A stretch of DNA of 64,000 bases from Pseudomonas luteola NBRC 103146. Its GTDB lineage: Bacteria > Pseudomonadota > Gammaproteobacteria > Pseudomonadales > Pseudomonadaceae. The notes beneath the pieces are model-generated. The model had not been told where the DNA came from. It saw only the letters and a list, made by a program, of their open reading frames with translations, and did not search any database. The translations under genes and the position numbers were made by a program. Within the stretch, counting starts at the first letter, position 1, and every line of letters begins with the position of its first letter. Location: NCBI RefSeq assembly GCF_002091675.1, contig NZ_BDAE01000002.1, positions 119,481 through 183,480 on the forward strand, written 5' to 3'. Positions 42,396 to 54,040 of the stretch are shown here, piece by piece.

Positions 42396-44027
42396 ATGGA
42401 TGTCTTACGCAAATACCCCGTTCGTGCGCGTCTGTGGTTGATCCTGACCGTCGCGGCCCTGATGCTGCTGGCCTTCGGCGCGCTGACGCTCAGGGCGTCC
42501 TATGAGCACCTCTATCAGGGCAAGGCCGAAAAGACGCAGCATGTGGTCGAAACCGCTCTAGGTGTGTTCACGCATTTTCAGGCGTTGGAAGCGGGCGGTA
42601 CGCTCAGTCGCGAGGCGGCGCAGCAAGGCGCCTTGGCTGTGCTCAAAGCGCTTCGCTACGGTCGCAACGACTACTTGTGGGTCAATGATCTGCAACCGCG
42701 CATGGTCATGCATCCGATGAACCCCAAGCTCGACGGGCAGGACCTTTCTACCTATAAAGATCCTGACGGCAAAGCGCTGTTCAATGAGATGGTAGTCGTG
42801 GCAAAAAACGGCGGTGGGGTTGTGGCCTACCGTTGGCCCAAGCCCGGTGCCAGTGAGCCGGTGCCCAAGGTTTCCTACGTCAAGCAGTTCGAGCCCTGGG
42901 GCTGGGTACTGGGAACAGGCGTCTACCTGGATGATCTGCAGGTCGAGTTTCGCGCACAGGTCTGGCAGACGGCAGGCGTCGGGGCCGTCATCGTAGTGCT
43001 CATGGGCGTCTTGATCTTTCTCATTCAGCGCAGCATTACCCGACCGCTGACGTCGACCGTCAGGGCAATGGCCAGTATCGCCAGTGGCGAGGCCGACCTG
43101 ACCCACAGGCTCGACACGTCGGGCCGTGACGAGTTGTCTGAGCTGGGCCGCCATTTCAACCGGTTTTCGGAGCATTTGGGTGAACTCATTCGTCAGCTAC
43201 TGACGGCTGCTCATTCGCTGGATCGTCATTCAGGCGAGCTGGGTGCCATTGCGGCCCAAAGCCAGCGGCACAGCGATACCCAGACCCAGCAGATGGATAT
43301 GCTCGCCACGGCTATCAATGAAGTGACGCATGCCATCCAGGACGTGGCCCGCCACGCCGAGCAGGCCTCAGGCGAGGTGCAGTGTGCTGAGCGTCGGGCC
43401 GATCAGGGGCAGGTCAGTATCCAGACCAGCCTCCACCAGACCGAAGGGTTGTCAGATACCATTCTTCAGGCCGCCCAGGTCATTGAATCACTGGCGCAGG
43501 AGAGTACCCAGATCGGCACCGTACTGGACGTGATCCGCTCCATTGCCGACCAGACCAACCTCCTGGCCCTTAACGCTGCTATCGAGGCAGCACGTGCCGG
43601 TGAGCAGGGGCGCGGGTTTGCGGTAGTGGCCGATGAGGTCAGGCTTCTGGCACAGCGCACGCAGAAGTCCACCCAGGAAATTCATGCCATGATCGAGCGG
43701 CTGCAGGCCAATTCAGGCGCGGCGGTTCGGGTCATTCAGGAGAGCCGGCAGGCTTCGCAGCACACCATCGAGCAGGCCGGTCAGGCCAGCGACAGCCTTG
43801 AGCAGATCAACCAGACCCTGCGTAACCTTGCAGCGGTAAACGCCTCGATTGCGAGCGCTACCCTGCAGCAGTCCCATGTGGTGGAGGAGATTAATCAGAG
43901 CGTCGTGCAGGTGGCCGGCCTTGCTCAAACCAACGCCACGGCGAGCGTGCAGACGAGTCAGGCCAGCCAGCAGCTGCGTGGCATTGCCGATCAGTTGGGT
44001 CATCTGCTCGGCCAGTTCAAGGTGTAA
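42396..44027 (+). CDS. Methyl-accepting chemotaxis protein with Cache sensor
   Basis: 543 residues. Membrane helices near 12-32 and 190-210 enclose a periplasmic single Cache (sCache_2) domain: [58 protein letters not shown] 212-265 and a 36-heptad-type signalling domain follow with the tip [35 protein letters not shown] (in part). It lacks a CheR-tethering pentapeptide at the C-terminus. These Cache receptors often sense small carboxylates; the ligand is not readable. GGAG lies before the ATG. Confidence 0.93.
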   Translation: MDVLRKYPVRARLWLILTVAALMLLAFGALTLRASYEHLYQGKAEKTQHVVETALGVFTHFQALEAGGTLSREAAQQGALAVLKALRYGRNDYLWVNDLQPRMVMHPMNPKLDGQDLSTYKDPDGKALFNEMVVVAKNGGGVVAYRWPKPGASEPVPKVSYVKQFEPWGWVLGTGVYLDDLQVEFRAQVWQTAGVGAVIVVLMGVLIFLIQRSITRPLTSTVRAMASIASGEADLTHRLDTSGRDELSELGRHFNRFSEHLGELIRQLLTAAHSLDRHSGELGAIAAQSQRHSDTQTQQMDMLATAINEVTHAIQDVARHAEQASGEVQCAERRADQGQVSIQTSLHQTEGLSDTILQAAQVIESLAQESTQIGTVLDVIRSIADQTNLLALNAAIEAARAGEQGRGFAVVADEVRLLAQRTQKSTQEIHAMIERLQANSGAAVRVIQESRQASQHTIEQAGQASDSLEQINQTLRNLAAVNASIASATLQQSHVVEEINQSVVQVAGLAQTNATASVQTSQASQQLRGIADQLGHLLGQFKV

Positions 44028-44038
44028 TACCTTCCCTT

Positions 44039-44073
44039 GCAGGGCCGGTCCTGACGGGTCGCCCTGCATTTCT
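44039..44073 (+). terminator. Probable terminator after the chemoreceptor gene
   Basis: GCAGGGC / GCCCTGC with a 15-base loop, then ATTTCTT. Long loop, moderate T run. Confidence 0.55.
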
Positions 44074-44178
44074 TAACGCTTTCTTTACGCCTCCCTGGGG
44101 GCTTACGTCTCGATCCTTTACAGGACTCCTCCCGACAATGCTCTCCATCAGCGGTCGTGCCGCGTAAAGGAGAGAGTC

Positions 44179-44268
44179 ATGAGCGTTCTGGATAGCCTGT
44201 GCCTGCTATTGGCCGTGGGCCTGTTCGTGTACCTGCTGGTGGCGCTGATGCGCGCCGACCGTTCGTGA
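44179..44268 (+). CDS. kdpF: KdpF small subunit of the potassium ATPase
   Basis: 29 residues: [29 protein letters not shown] in two pieces, one membrane helix and a basic end. AAGGAGAGA lies 8 bases before the ATG and kdpA begins 10 bases after the stop. KdpF stabilises the KdpABC complex. The 100 bases upstream hold two CTTTAC...CTCC elements (near 44084 and 44117) that may bind KdpE. Confidence 0.93.
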   Translation: MSVLDSLCLLLAVGLFVYLLVALMRADRS

Positions 44269-44278
44269 GGCCACGACC

Positions 44279-45979
44279 ATGAGCACTGCCGATGGCTTGT
44301 TGATTTTCCTGTTTTTGGCGTTGTTCCTAGCGCCAGCGCCTCTTCTGGGGCGTTTTTTCTACCGTGCCCTCGAAGGCGAGCGCACCTGGCTTACCCCGGT
44401 CCTGGCGCCGCTGGAGCGGGTGGGCTATCGCCTTGGCGGAGTCGATTCCCATCATGAGCAGAGCTGGCAGCAATACGCCCTGGCACTGCTCATGTTCAAT
44501 CTGGTCGGCTTGCTGGCCTTGTTTCTGATGCTTCTGCAGCAAGCGTATCTGCCGCTCAATCCGCAGCATCTGCCGGGTCTTGAATGGACCCTGGCACTGA
44601 ACACGGCGATCAGCTTTGTCACCAACACTAACTGGCAGGCCTACAGCGGTGAGGCGTCGCTGTCGTATTTCAGTCAGATGGTAGGGTTGGGCGTACAAAA
44701 CTTCGTAAGTGCTGCGACCGGGATTGCCGTGCTGGTAGCCTTGAGCCGCGGCATTACCCGCCGCAGCGCGCTGGCACTGGGTAATTTCTGGGTCGACCTG
44801 ACCCGCGCGACGCTCTATATCCTGCTACCGCTCAGCCTGGTGCTGGCCGTGTTGCTGATCTGGCAGGGCGTTCCGCAAACTTTTTCGGCCTATATCGACG
44901 CCAAGACGGTCCAGGGCGGTACGCAAGCCTTGCCGCTGGGGCCAGCCGCCAGTCAAATCGCCATCAAGCAGTTGGGCACTAATGGCGGTGGCTTTTTCGG
45001 CGTGAACTCCGCGCACCCCTTCGAAAACCCGACGGCGCTGAGCAATCTCCTGGAAATGGTCTCGCTGCTGCTGATCCCGGCCGCACTGGTGTTTACCTTT
45101 GGCCATTATGTGAAGGATCTGCGGCAGAGCCGGGCGATTCTGGCCTGCATGCTGGGCCTTTTGCTGATCGGCATAGGCGTATCGCTGTGGTCCGAATGGC
45201 AGAGCAATCCGGCTCTGGCCTCGCTGGCGGTTGAGCAGGGCGCCTCGCTGGAGGGCAAGGAAAGCCGCTTTGGCATCACAGCCTCGGTGCTCTGGTCGGT
45301 TGCCACCACGGCGGCCTCCAACGGGTCAGTCAATGCAATGCATGACAGCCTTTCGCCGCTGTCCGGGCTGGTGGCATTGTTCAATATGATGCTGGGCGAG
45401 GTTATCTTTGGCGGGGTAGGCGCCGGGCTCTACGGCATGTTGCTCAACGTCCTGATTGCGGTGTTCCTGGCCGGGCTTATGGTGGGGCGCACCCCGGAAT
45501 ACCTGGGCAAGAAGCTTGAAGCACGGGAGGTTCGCCTGCTGGTGGCAACACTCCTGGTCATGCCGCTGGGCGTGCTGGTGCTGGGGGCTCTGGCCATCAG
45601 CCTGCCGGGACCGGTATCGGCCATCAGCAACCCCGGCCCCCACGGCTTCAGCCAATTGCTTTATGCCTATACCTCCGCCACCGCCAATAACGGCTCGGCC
45701 TTTGGCGGGTTCGGTGCCAACACGTCCTTTCACAATCTGATGCAGGGGCTGGCCATGCTGCTTGGCCGTTATGGCTACATCCTGCCGGTACTGGCCATTG
45801 CCGGGAGCCTCGCCGCCAAGCGTACCGTACCGCAGGGACCAAACAGCTTTCCTACTCACGGCCCGCTGTTCGTCACGCTGCTAACCCTGACCATCCTTCT
45901 GGTAGGTGGCCTGACCTTCCTGCCGACCCTGGCCCTTGGGCCGATTGCCGATCAACTGATGCTTTTCGGTGGACATTGA
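44279..45979 (+). CDS. kdpA: Potassium-transporting ATPase subunit KdpA
   Basis: 566 residues, about ten membrane spans. Selectivity-filter motifs are in place: [11 protein letters not shown] near 118, [18 protein letters not shown] near 240, [17 protein letters not shown] near 355 and [12 protein letters not shown] near 475. It is the channel-like K+-binding subunit of the high-affinity Kdp pump. Confidence 0.97.
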   Translation: MSTADGLLIFLFLALFLAPAPLLGRFFYRALEGERTWLTPVLAPLERVGYRLGGVDSHHEQSWQQYALALLMFNLVGLLALFLMLLQQAYLPLNPQHLPGLEWTLALNTAISFVTNTNWQAYSGEASLSYFSQMVGLGVQNFVSAATGIAVLVALSRGITRRSALALGNFWVDLTRATLYILLPLSLVLAVLLIWQGVPQTFSAYIDAKTVQGGTQALPLGPAASQIAIKQLGTNGGGFFGVNSAHPFENPTALSNLLEMVSLLLIPAALVFTFGHYVKDLRQSRAILACMLGLLLIGIGVSLWSEWQSNPALASLAVEQGASLEGKESRFGITASVLWSVATTAASNGSVNAMHDSLSPLSGLVALFNMMLGEVIFGGVGAGLYGMLLNVLIAVFLAGLMVGRTPEYLGKKLEAREVRLLVATLLVMPLGVLVLGALAISLPGPVSAISNPGPHGFSQLLYAYTSATANNGSAFGGFGANTSFHNLMQGLAMLLGRYGYILPVLAIAGSLAAKRTVPQGPNSFPTHGPLFVTLLTLTILLVGGLTFLPTLALGPIADQLMLFGGH

Positions 45980-45980
45980 T

Positions 45981-48026
45981 ATGAACATGCATACCCAACC
46001 GACCACTGCTGCCGCTGCGCCTGCGCCCGGCAAACCGCTCTGGCAGGCCGCGCTGGTCCAGGCCTTTGTGAAGCTGGACCCACGGCAGCTGGTGCGCTCG
46101 CCGATCATGTTCGTCGTGGAGCTGACTGCCGTCTTCACCACCGTGCTGTGCTTTTTGCCGCAAGCCGGGGTGAGTACCGCCGTGGCCGTACAAATCACTT
46201 TGTGGCTGTGGTTCACGGTGCTCTTTGCCAACTTTGCCGAAGCCCTGGCCGAAGGACGCGGCAAGGCGCGTGCCGATAGCCTGAAAGGCGTAGGGCAGGA
46301 CCTTATGGCCCGTCGCCAGACCGCGGACGGTCTGTTCGAAATGGTGCCGGCCGTGGGGTTGCGCAAAGGAGATGTGGTCCGCGTCGAGGCAGGTGAGCTG
46401 ATTCCGGGAGATGGTGAGGTCGTCCAGGGGATCGCTGCTGTCAACGAGGCGGCTATTACAGGCGAATCCGCCCCGGTCATCCGTGAGTCCGGCGGGGATC
46501 GCTCGGCCGTAACCGGCAATACCCAGATTGTCTCGGACTGGCTGCTGGTACGCATCACGACCAATCCGGGCGAATCTACGCTAGACCGGATGATCGCCCT
46601 GGTGGAGGGGGCCAAACGGCAGAAGACGCCTAACGAGGTCGCGCTGGATATCCTGTTGATCGGCCTGACTCTGATCTTTCTCCTGGTGGTCGCCACGCTT
46701 CAGCCCTTTGCTCGCTATGCCGGTGGCGATCTGCCCATGCTGTACCTGGCGGCACTGCTGGTGACGTTGATTCCGACCACCATTGGCGGCCTGCTTTCGG
46801 CCATTGGCATTGCCGGGATGGATCGTCTGGTGCGATTGAACGTGATTGCCAAATCCGGCCGTGCTGTGGAGGCTGCCGGGGACGTGCATACGCTGTTGCT
46901 GGACAAGACCGGCACCATCACCTTTGGCAACCGCCGGTGCAGCGCCATGTATGCGGCAAGCGGTATCACGGCCAAACAGCTGGCTGAAGGCGCCCTGCTG
47001 GCGTCACTGGTGGACGATACCCCTGAGGGCAAATCCATTGTCGAATACCTGCGGGCCCTACATCCCATGAACGAGCCTGCCCGTGATGCGGTCACGCCAA
47101 TCACTTTTAGCGCCGAGACACGCCTGTCCGGTATTGATTGGGACGGCCACGTCTACCGCAAGGGGGCAGTGGACGCCGTGCTGCGTTTTCTGGGCATGAC
47201 ACGTAGCCAACTGCCCGATGTGCTGGCCCGCGAGATCGACCGCATTGCCAAGGATGGCGGAACACCGCTACTGGTCTGCGCCGATGGACAACTGCTCGGA
47301 GCCATTCACCTGAAGGACGTGGTCAAGCCCGGCATCCGTGAGCGTTTCGCCGAGCTGCGCAAGCTGGGTATCCGCACGGTAATGGTGACTGGTGACAACC
47401 CGCTGACCGCCGCGGCGATTGCGGCCGAGGCGGGGGTCGATGATGTGATCGCCGAAGCCACGCCTGAAAAAAAGCTGGCCCGCATCCGTGAGGAACAGGC
47501 GGACGGCAAGCTGGTCGCCATGTGCGGTGATGGAGCCAACGATGCTCCGGCGCTGGCCCAGGCTGATGTGGGCATGGCCATGAACGACGGCACCCAGGCG
47601 GCTCGCGAAGCGGCCAACCTGGTGGATCTGGACTCCGACCCTACCAAGCTTTTGGACGTCGTGCAGGTGGGCAAGGAGCTATTGGTTACACGTGGTGCGC
47701 TAACCACCTTTTCCATCGCCAATGACGTGGCCAAATACTTCGCCATCTTGCCAGCATTGTTCGCCAGTATTTATCCGCAGTTGGGCGCGCTTAACGTGAT
47801 GGGCCTGCACAGTCCGCAAAGCGCGATCCTGTCCGCCATTGTGTTCAATGCCCTGATCATTGTGGTGCTGATCCCCCTGGCGCTACGCGGCGTGCGTATC
47901 CAGGCCGCCAATGCTAGCCAATTACTGCGCCGTAACCTGCTGATCTACGGCCTCGGCGGTCTGCTGGTGCCATTCGTGGGCATTAAGGTGATCGATATGC
48001 TGTTGACTGCCGCAGGGCTGGCCTGA
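45981..48026 (+). CDS. kdpB: Potassium-transporting ATPase ATP-binding subunit KdpB
   Basis: 681 residues from the ATG at 45981, one base after the kdpA stop; a GTG at 45969 is an alternative. P-type ATPase with phosphorylation motif DKTGTIT, TGES actuator loop (AITGESAPV), KGA nucleotide motif and [16 protein letters not shown] hinge. It provides the ATPase activity of KdpFABC. Confidence 0.97.
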   Translation: MNMHTQPTTAAAAPAPGKPLWQAALVQAFVKLDPRQLVRSPIMFVVELTAVFTTVLCFLPQAGVSTAVAVQITLWLWFTVLFANFAEALAEGRGKARADSLKGVGQDLMARRQTADGLFEMVPAVGLRKGDVVRVEAGELIPGDGEVVQGIAAVNEAAITGESAPVIRESGGDRSAVTGNTQIVSDWLLVRITTNPGESTLDRMIALVEGAKRQKTPNEVALDILLIGLTLIFLLVVATLQPFARYAGGDLPMLYLAALLVTLIPTTIGGLLSAIGIAGMDRLVRLNVIAKSGRAVEAAGDVHTLLLDKTGTITFGNRRCSAMYAASGITAKQLAEGALLASLVDDTPEGKSIVEYLRALHPMNEPARDAVTPITFSAETRLSGIDWDGHVYRKGAVDAVLRFLGMTRSQLPDVLAREIDRIAKDGGTPLLVCADGQLLGAIHLKDVVKPGIRERFAELRKLGIRTVMVTGDNPLTAAAIAAEAGVDDVIAEATPEKKLARIREEQADGKLVAMCGDGANDAPALAQADVGMAMNDGTQAAREAANLVDLDSDPTKLLDVVQVGKELLVTRGALTTFSIANDVAKYFAILPALFASIYPQLGALNVMGLHSPQSAILSAIVFNALIIVVLIPLALRGVRIQAANASQLLRRNLLIYGLGGLLVPFVGIKVIDMLLTAAGLA

Positions 48027-48054
48027 GCGGCCGGTCTTCCTTAGGAGAATCGTT

Positions 48055-48600
48055 ATGTTTGCGCACGTTCGTCCCGCCCTGTCCATGATGCTGGTCCTGA
48101 GTCTGATCACTGGCGTGGCCTACCCGCTGGTGGTCGCTGGTGTCGGACAGGCCGCCTTTGCCAGCCAGGCCAATGGAAGTCTGATTCGCAACCCGGCGGG
48201 TCAGGTCATCGGCTCGGCATTGATCGCACAGCCCTTTACTGGAAACCAATGGTTTCACCCGCGTCCCTCGGCGGGTGATTTTGCCACGGTGTCCAGCAGT
48301 GCGAGCAATCTCGCGGCGTCCAACCCGGCACTGGTACAGCGAATCGCCGAGTCGCTGGGGAATGAGCAGGGCAGTGGTCCGGCGCCGCTGGCGTTGGTCA
48401 TGACGTCGGGCAGCGGGCTTGACCCGGATTTGCCACCGGCTGCCGCCCGTTATCAGATCGCCCGGATAGCCCAGGCGCGTGGCATACCGGCCGATGAGCT
48501 GGAAAAACTGGTCGTCGAGCATACGGAACGCTCGTTGATCGGGCCGCCAGTGGTTAATGTGCTGCAACTTAATCTGGCCCTAGATGAGCGTACGCGATGA
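48055..48600 (+). CDS. kdpC: Potassium-transporting ATPase subunit KdpC
   Basis: 181 residues. One N-terminal membrane helix ([22 protein letters not shown]), then [50 protein letters not shown] and [11 protein letters not shown], all KdpC hallmarks. It assists ATP binding by KdpB. The stop overlaps the kdpD start (ATGA). Confidence 0.96.
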   Translation: MFAHVRPALSMMLVLSLITGVAYPLVVAGVGQAAFASQANGSLIRNPAGQVIGSALIAQPFTGNQWFHPRPSAGDFATVSSSASNLAASNPALVQRIAESLGNEQGSGPAPLALVMTSGSGLDPDLPPAAARYQIARIAQARGIPADELEKLVVEHTERSLIGPPVVNVLQLNLALDERTR

Positions 48601-51242
48601 CCGATGCCGCCGAGCGCGCCGATGCACTGCTTGCCGACCACGCCGAAGGACGTGGCCGGCTAAAGGTATTCCTGGGCGCGGCGCCCGGTGTCGGCAAGAC
48701 CTACGCCATGCTCCAGGCCGCCCAGGCTTTGCAGCGACAGGGCGTGGACGTGCGGATCGGCGTTGTGGAAACCCACCGACGCGCGGAGACCGAAGCCTTG
48801 GTCGCCGGTCTTACGCAACAACCGCTACGGCGATACGACTACCGGGGCATGCATCTGGCGGAGCTGGATCTGGACGGTGTACTCGCCAATCCACCCCGGC
48901 TCGTGCTGGTTGATGAGCTGGCGCATACCAATGCGCCGGGGAGCCGCCACGCCAAGCGCTGGCAGGACATCGAAGAGCTCCTGGCCGCCGGGATCGATGT
49001 CTACACCACCGTCAACGTCCAGCATCTGGAAAGCCTGAACGATCAGGTTCGTGATGTGACCGGCGTACAGGTGCGCGAGACCGTGCCGGACCGGCTGTTG
49101 CAGGATGCCTATGAGATCGTTCTGATCGACCTGCCGCCGCGCGAGCTGTTGGAGCGGCTGCGCGAGGGTAAGGTCTATGTGCCCGAGCAGGCGCGGGCTG
49201 CCATCGATGCCTTTTTCAGCCAGACCAACCTTACTGCCCTGCGCGAGATGGCCATGCAGACGGCAGCGGCGCGGGTCGACTCGGATCTGGCCCGGCGTTA
49301 TCGCGCCCAGGGGGAGGATGCTCCGGCGCTCCTGGGGCGTCTGCTGGTAGCGGTCAACGGTGACGGCCAGGCGGAGCGGCTGGTGCGCCATGCGAGTCGA
49401 GTGGCGGAGCGCCGGCACCTGCCGTGGAGCCTGGTACATGTCGAGACCGGGCGGACACAGGACGAGGCCGAGCGCGCCCGCCTGCAAGCCGCCCAGCGTC
49501 TGGCCGAGCGGCTCGGGGGCGAAGTGATCATTCTACGGGCCGGAGAGGTGGCGAAATCCCTGGTGAATTACGCCGTGGAAACGCGGGCCAGCCTGTTGAT
49601 GGTTGGGCGCAGCCGGCCCACCTGGGTTCGCCGTCTGTTTGGTACTGGGTTGGCCTCGCGCTTGCTACAGTTCGAGGCGGGGCTTGAGATCAGTGTGCTG
49701 GATGCCCGTGAGGAGGTGGGCACCTCCCTGCCAAAGGTGCCCCAACGCAATGGCCGGGATTACCTGCTGGCGATCGGTGCTACCGTGGGCGCTGCCCTTC
49801 TGGCCAAGGCCGCCTCCAGCCTGCTTGAGCTTCCCAATATTTCGCTGGTGTTCCTGACCGCCGTTTTGCTGGTCGCCATTCGCAGTAGCCGTGGTCCGGC
49901 CATCCTGTGCGCGGTCCTGAGTTTTCTGACCTATAACTTTCTGTTCATCCCACCGTTGTTCTCATTCACCATTCAACGTGAACAGGATGTGCTGACGCTC
50001 ATGTTCTTTCTGTTCATGGCAACGCTCACCGGCAATCTGGCGGCCCGCCAGCGAGGGCAGCTGAACAGCCTCAGACAGGCCCAGACCGAAACCGGCGCCC
50101 TGCTGGAGCTCTCCCGCAAGCTGACGGCCGCCACTGACCGGCAGGCGGTACTGAAGGCTGCGGCGCAGCAGCTGAGTTCCACCGACATCGAGGTCTGTCT
50201 GATGAGCCGGGATAGCCATGAGCAGTGGCATGTCGAGGCTGGGACCGCCAGCGTCCTGAATGAAAGCGAGCGTGCCGCGGCTGACTGGGCGTGGAAGCAC
50301 GAGCAGCCAGCGGGCCATGGAACGGATACCTTGCCCCATGGGCGCTGGTGGTGGTGGCCCCTGGCATCCGAAGAGGGCCCTCTGGCGCTGCTGGGTATTG
50401 CCTTGAAAGACGGCAGGAGCCTGAGCGCCGAGGAGCGCCGGCTGTTTGCTGCGCTGGGTCAGCCGCTGGCCCAGGCGCTGGCGCGGGCGCGTCTGGCCGA
50501 AGACCTGGAGGCTGCACGCCTGCATGGGGAAACCGAGCAGCTACGCAGCGCCTTGCTGGCCTCCGTATCGCATGACCTGCGCACCCCGCTTACCGCCATG
50601 CGCGGCTCTATCGACACATTGGCCACGCTGGGCGACAGCATCAGCGCCGAGGATCGCCAATCGCTTCTGGACACGACACGTCTCGAAGCCGAACGTTTGG
50701 ATCGGTATATCCAGAACCTGCTCGACATGACCCGGTTGGGTCATGGCGGGCTGCAGCTGGCCCGCGACTGGGTCTCCCCAGGCGACGTCGTGGCCAGCGC
50801 CCTGAGCCGACTGAAGCCTGTACTGGCACCGCTGCATGTCGAAACGTCGGTTCCCCTCGATATGCCGCTGCTCTATGTGCATCCTGCCCTGATCGAACAG
50901 GCCCTGATCAACGTATTGGAAAACGCGGCGCGGTTTTCCCCGGAGCACGGGCGCCTGCGCGTTGCGGTCGAGCATGACAATAAAGAGATCCGCTTGGCTG
51001 TGAGCGACCAGGGCCCCGGTATTCCAGAGGCGGAACGTGCCCGGATTTTCGATATGTTCTACACCGCCGCACGGGGTGATAGAGGCGGACAGGGTACAGG
51101 GCTGGGATTGGCAATCTGCCAAGGCATGGTGGGCGCGCACGGCGGTCGCGTGACTGTTGATACCGGCCTTGACGGAAGGGGGGCGACCTTGACCCTGCAT
51201 CTGCCGCTGCATCCACAACCGCTCGGCGACAGCGAGGGCTGA
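48597..51242 (+). CDS. kdpD: Potassium sensor histidine kinase KdpD
   Basis: 881 residues. KdpD sensor domain 20-230 (Walker [37 protein letters not shown]), Usp domain 250-370, four-span DUF4118 membrane domain about 395-500, GAF 520-640, HisKA near 655 ([17 protein letters not shown]), HATPase 760-875 ([27 protein letters not shown]). It senses K+ limitation and phosphorylates KdpE. Coupled to kdpC. Confidence 0.97.
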   Translation: MTDAAERADALLADHAEGRGRLKVFLGAAPGVGKTYAMLQAAQALQRQGVDVRIGVVETHRRAETEALVAGLTQQPLRRYDYRGMHLAELDLDGVLANPPRLVLVDELAHTNAPGSRHAKRWQDIEELLAAGIDVYTTVNVQHLESLNDQVRDVTGVQVRETVPDRLLQDAYEIVLIDLPPRELLERLREGKVYVPEQARAAIDAFFSQTNLTALREMAMQTAAARVDSDLARRYRAQGEDAPALLGRLLVAVNGDGQAERLVRHASRVAERRHLPWSLVHVETGRTQDEAERARLQAAQRLAERLGGEVIILRAGEVAKSLVNYAVETRASLLMVGRSRPTWVRRLFGTGLASRLLQFEAGLEISVLDAREEVGTSLPKVPQRNGRDYLLAIGATVGAALLAKAASSLLELPNISLVFLTAVLLVAIRSSRGPAILCAVLSFLTYNFLFIPPLFSFTIQREQDVLTLMFFLFMATLTGNLAARQRGQLNSLRQAQTETGALLELSRKLTAATDRQAVLKAAAQQLSSTDIEVCLMSRDSHEQWHVEAGTASVLNESERAAADWAWKHEQPAGHGTDTLPHGRWWWWPLASEEGPLALLGIALKDGRSLSAEERRLFAALGQPLAQALARARLAEDLEAARLHGETEQLRSALLASVSHDLRTPLTAMRGSIDTLATLGDSISAEDRQSLLDTTRLEAERLDRYIQNLLDMTRLGHGGLQLARDWVSPGDVVASALSRLKPVLAPLHVETSVPLDMPLLYVHPALIEQALINVLENAARFSPEHGRLRVAVEHDNKEIRLAVSDQGPGIPEAERARIFDMFYTAARGDRGGQGTGLGLAICQGMVGAHGGRVTVDTGLDGRGATLTLHLPLHPQPLGDSEG

Positions 51243-51302
51243 GGCGTTTCGCCTTTCAATAACGTAGCATGCGGCAAGTGTTCGCTTTTTCTGAAGGCTT
51301 CC

Positions 51303-52004
51303 ATGACCACAAATGCACCCTTGATCCTGATCGTCGATGACGAGCCGCAGATTCGCAAATTCCTGCGCATCAGCCTGACGGCCCAAACCTATCGGGTCAT
51401 CGAGGCTGCCACCGGTGCAGAAGGATTGGCCAAGACGGCACTGGAGCGGCCTGATCTGGTCGTGCTGGATCTGGGTCTGCCGGATGAAGATGGGCAGACC
51501 ATCCTCAGGGAAATTCGTGAATGGTCGTCCGTACCGGTACTTATTCTGTCGGTTCGGGCGGATGAGCAGGAAAAGGTCCGTGCACTGGATGCAGGGGCGA
51601 ATGACTACGTCACCAAGCCCTTCGGCATTCAGGAGTTTCTGGCCCGGGTACGGGTATTGTTAAGGCAGGGTGTGGCCCAGCCGCAGACAGAGTCAGCCCT
51701 GAGCCTAGGAGCGCTCAAGGTAGATTTTGCCTTTCGCCGCGTCACGGTGCAGGACAGTGACATCGCCCTGACGCGCAAGGAATATGCAGTGCTTGAACAC
51801 CTTGCTCGTCATCTGGGGCGCGTGGTGACCCAGCAACATCTGCTCAGGGAAATCTGGGGCCCGTCCCATGTCGAGGACACCCACTATCTGCGTGTCGTGG
51901 TAGGGCACTTGCGGCAGAAACTGGGCGACGACCCTGCTGCTCCGCAGTACATCATCACCGAGCCTGGGGTGGGTTACCGGCTACGTGACAGGCACGATGC
52001 CTGA
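51303..52004 (+). CDS. kdpE: Potassium response regulator KdpE
   Basis: 233 residues. Receiver 1-120 (LILIVDDEPQIRKFLRISL, VVLDLGLPDEDG, VTKPFG) and OmpR winged helix 135-228 (LTRKEYAVLEHLARHLGRVVT, REIWGPSHVEDTHYLRVVVGHLRQKLGDD). It activates kdpFABC. Last of the cluster, 60 bases after kdpD. Confidence 0.96.
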   Translation: MTTNAPLILIVDDEPQIRKFLRISLTAQTYRVIEAATGAEGLAKTALERPDLVVLDLGLPDEDGQTILREIREWSSVPVLILSVRADEQEKVRALDAGANDYVTKPFGIQEFLARVRVLLRQGVAQPQTESALSLGALKVDFAFRRVTVQDSDIALTRKEYAVLEHLARHLGRVVTQQHLLREIWGPSHVEDTHYLRVVVGHLRQKLGDDPAAPQYIITEPGVGYRLRDRHDA

Positions 52005-52027
52005 GCCCATCCCTGGGCGCTGGCGGA

Positions 52028-52318
52028 TCACGCTTCGAGCATCTGCTCGCGACTGTACTGAAGTGCAGCCTGAGCGCGCTTGATCAGGTCCTCTTCTTCA
52101 GTCTGGGCCAAGACGGTATTGGCCAGCAGTTCGATGTTCTGCAGGTGAGTCATCTTTTCATCCCGACTTATATTGTCGAGCATGCCAAGTTCTTCGATCC
52201 GGTCTTCACACCGGGTGAGCAAGCGATTGTGAAAGTCGTACTGGGATTCGTAGTGCTTGGTACGACGGGCACGGCGAGGGGTACTGATTACCTGATCGGT
52301 ACTGGGTGCTAGAGACAT
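52028..52318 (-). CDS. Hypothetical 96-residue protein
   Basis: Start ATG at 52318 follows GAGAAGTACATC; longer in-frame starts have no ribosome site. Hydrophilic, charged and probably helical (LLTRCEDRIEELGMLDNISRDEKMTHLQNIELL, AQTEEEDLIKRAQAALQYSREQMLEA, in outline). The N-terminus is basic (PRRARRTKHYESQYD). No family recognised. Convergent with kdpE. Confidence 0.7.
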   Translation of the reverse strand: MSLAPSTDQVISTPRRARRTKHYESQYDFHNRLLTRCEDRIEELGMLDNISRDEKMTHLQNIELLANTVLAQTEEEDLIKRAQAALQYSREQMLEA

Positions 52319-52669
52319 GATGTACTTCTCAATCATCAAATAAATCGTGGTATGGCAATATGCCATTTCCCGATCTGGTCGACCATACCCCGTACCGGTA
52401 ATGGTTCATTTTGGAGATGAGCGGATACGTCTTGGGCACGTAAAGGCTCCCTTTCAATGAATGAAACGGCAGGGTAGCGATTTGAAATCATCCAATTGTC
52501 AAAAAAGTGTGAAAGACTGACCGATGGGGTTGACCTGTGTCACGAAAGAGGCACTGCCTGTATCCGGTTTCCCTCACCTCAATTCGAACCATCCAGAACG
52601 ATCGACGGTCGACTTTCTTGTACGGACCCTGGTATTGACGGGTCCGGAAATCGACGTGGAGGTAGAAAG
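52319..52669. other. Intergenic region with two inverted repeats (351 bp)
   Basis: Divergent promoters for the 96-residue protein and the lipoprotein. It contains a perfect ATGGCA-ATA-TGCCAT repeat (52352-52366) and a CGGACCC/GGGTCCG hairpin (52623-52646) about 25 bases before the lipoprotein start. No ORF with a ribosome site. Confidence 0.45.
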
Positions 52670-52849
52670 ATGGTTTCCAGAATAGGCATGGTCGGACTCA
52701 CCCTATGTGCCGTGCTGCTCAGTGGCTGCTTTGGCAGCTCCGATGACAAATCCAGCGAATCCAGCTCCGAGAAGGCATCCATCCAGATGCACTCGCCCCA
52801 GGACGACGCCACCGGCCAGGACAACCAGGACGCCAACAGCGGCAAGTAA
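52670..52849 (+). CDS. Small lipoprotein of unknown function
   Basis: 59 residues from ATG 52670 (GGAGG upstream); a longer in-frame start at 52496 lacks one. Lipobox LLSGC with Cys near residue 18, then a Ser/Asp-rich, acidic tail (SSDDKSSESSSEKAS, QDDATGQDNQDANSGK). No domain; probably a small envelope lipoprotein. It ends 66 bases before the M42-like peptidase. Confidence 0.78.
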   Translation: MVSRIGMVGLTLCAVLLSGCFGSSDDKSSESSSEKASIQMHSPQDDATGQDNQDANSGK

Positions 52850-52915
52850 GGCAATAGGGCGCGATTGAAGGTTGGCGGCCTGCCCGGCAGGTCGCCCGGA
52901 GCAGGAAGGTAAGGC

Positions 52916-53995
52916 ATGGCGAACGCTGAGGATCTGAAACTGCTGGAAGAGCTGCTTCTGGCTCGAGGCCCGGGCGGGCAGGAGGATGAAGTCAGGCGCA
53001 TCTGCCTGCGTGAGCTCAAGCGCAGCTGTGATGAGGTATGGGTCGACGCGGCCGATAACGTAATCGGGGTCGTGCGGGCCACCGAGGAGATTTCCCGGGA
53101 AGAGGCTGCACAGCGCAGCGTCGTGATCATGGCGCACCAGGATGAAATCGCCATGGTCGTCAAACGCGTCAACCCTGACGGTACGTTGAGCGTCGTCGCA
53201 CTGGGCGGGGCCTTTCCGGTGAACTTTGGCATGTGCCCGGTCGATATCATGGGTGAGCATGCCCTGCTGCCAGGTGTACTGTCATTCGGAACCATGCACG
53301 CCACGCCCGAATCGCCTCAAGGAGCCGATGTGCTCAGCGGCAATGTGCAGTGGAAGGATGTGCATGTGCTTACCCGGCGCTCGAAGGATGAGCTGGGCGA
53401 AGCAGGCATACGGGCTGGTACACGAGTTGTACTGAGTCAACATTGGCGCCAGTCCTTTAATGTTAATGACGCTATCGCAGCCCATTTTCTGGATGACCGT
53501 GCGCCTATCGTGGCGACGCTCAAGGCTGCTGCGTTGACGGCTGCGCGCCGTTCCCTCCTCAAGCGCGATGCCGTGTTTGTCTTTACGACCAAGGAGGAGG
53601 AAACCAATGGCGGTGCTCAATATGCAGCCCGAACGCTACCCGGTGAAATTGTCATTGCCGTCGAGGTGGGGCCTATCGCCGAGGAATACGATACGCAGCT
53701 TAGCGCCGACCCGATTGTGCTGACCGGTGATGAAAAAGGGTTTTACTCGAAATCCGTAACGGACGATCTGTTGCAGGCTGCCGAGCGTTGCGGACTCAAT
53801 CCGCAACCGGCGCTCATGCCGGATTTTGCTTCCGATGCCAGTGCCATACTCAGTTCCGGCTCGAAAGGTAAGGCAGGGTGTATCGCCATCCCAACTGAAA
53901 ATACCCATGGCTATGAGGTGGTCCTGCATGACGGTATGGATGCCTGCGCCCGAACGCTGACGGAATACCTGATCGGCAAGCCTGTGAACGGATAG
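52916..53995 (+). CDS. M42-type metallopeptidase-like protein
   Basis: 359 residues. The M42 aminopeptidase layout is visible: LARGPGGQEDEVR, the first metal His-x-Asp in IMAHQDEIAMVV, TTKEEETNGGAQYAART (Glu pair), VEVGPIAEEYDTQ and C-terminal IAIPTENTHGYEVVLHDGMDA with the last His. The VGP segment replaces the usual VDxT/D pattern, so one metal ligand may be altered and substrate or activity may differ. Cytosolic, no signal peptide. GGAAGG precedes the ATG. Confidence 0.88.
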   Translation: MANAEDLKLLEELLLARGPGGQEDEVRRICLRELKRSCDEVWVDAADNVIGVVRATEEISREEAAQRSVVIMAHQDEIAMVVKRVNPDGTLSVVALGGAFPVNFGMCPVDIMGEHALLPGVLSFGTMHATPESPQGADVLSGNVQWKDVHVLTRRSKDELGEAGIRAGTRVVLSQHWRQSFNVNDAIAAHFLDDRAPIVATLKAAALTAARRSLLKRDAVFVFTTKEEETNGGAQYAARTLPGEIVIAVEVGPIAEEYDTQLSADPIVLTGDEKGFYSKSVTDDLLQAAERCGLNPQPALMPDFASDASAILSSGSKGKAGCIAIPTENTHGYEVVLHDGMDACARTLTEYLIGKPVNG

Positions 53996-54010
53996 TGATC
54001 CCGTAGAGAA

Positions 54011-54031
54011 AGGCCATTCGGAGAATGGCCT
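54011..54031 (-). terminator. Terminator of the EF-hand gene
   Basis: AGGCCATTC / GAATGGCCT with a 3-base loop, followed on the minus strand by TTCTCT. Confidence 0.6.
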
Positions 54032-54040
54032 CGTGTCCAC

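Noticed and set aside
44084-44130. CTTTAC...CTCC repeats before kdpF as KdpE sites
   Set aside because: Position fits, but similarity to the E. coli KdpE site is too loose to call as a feature.
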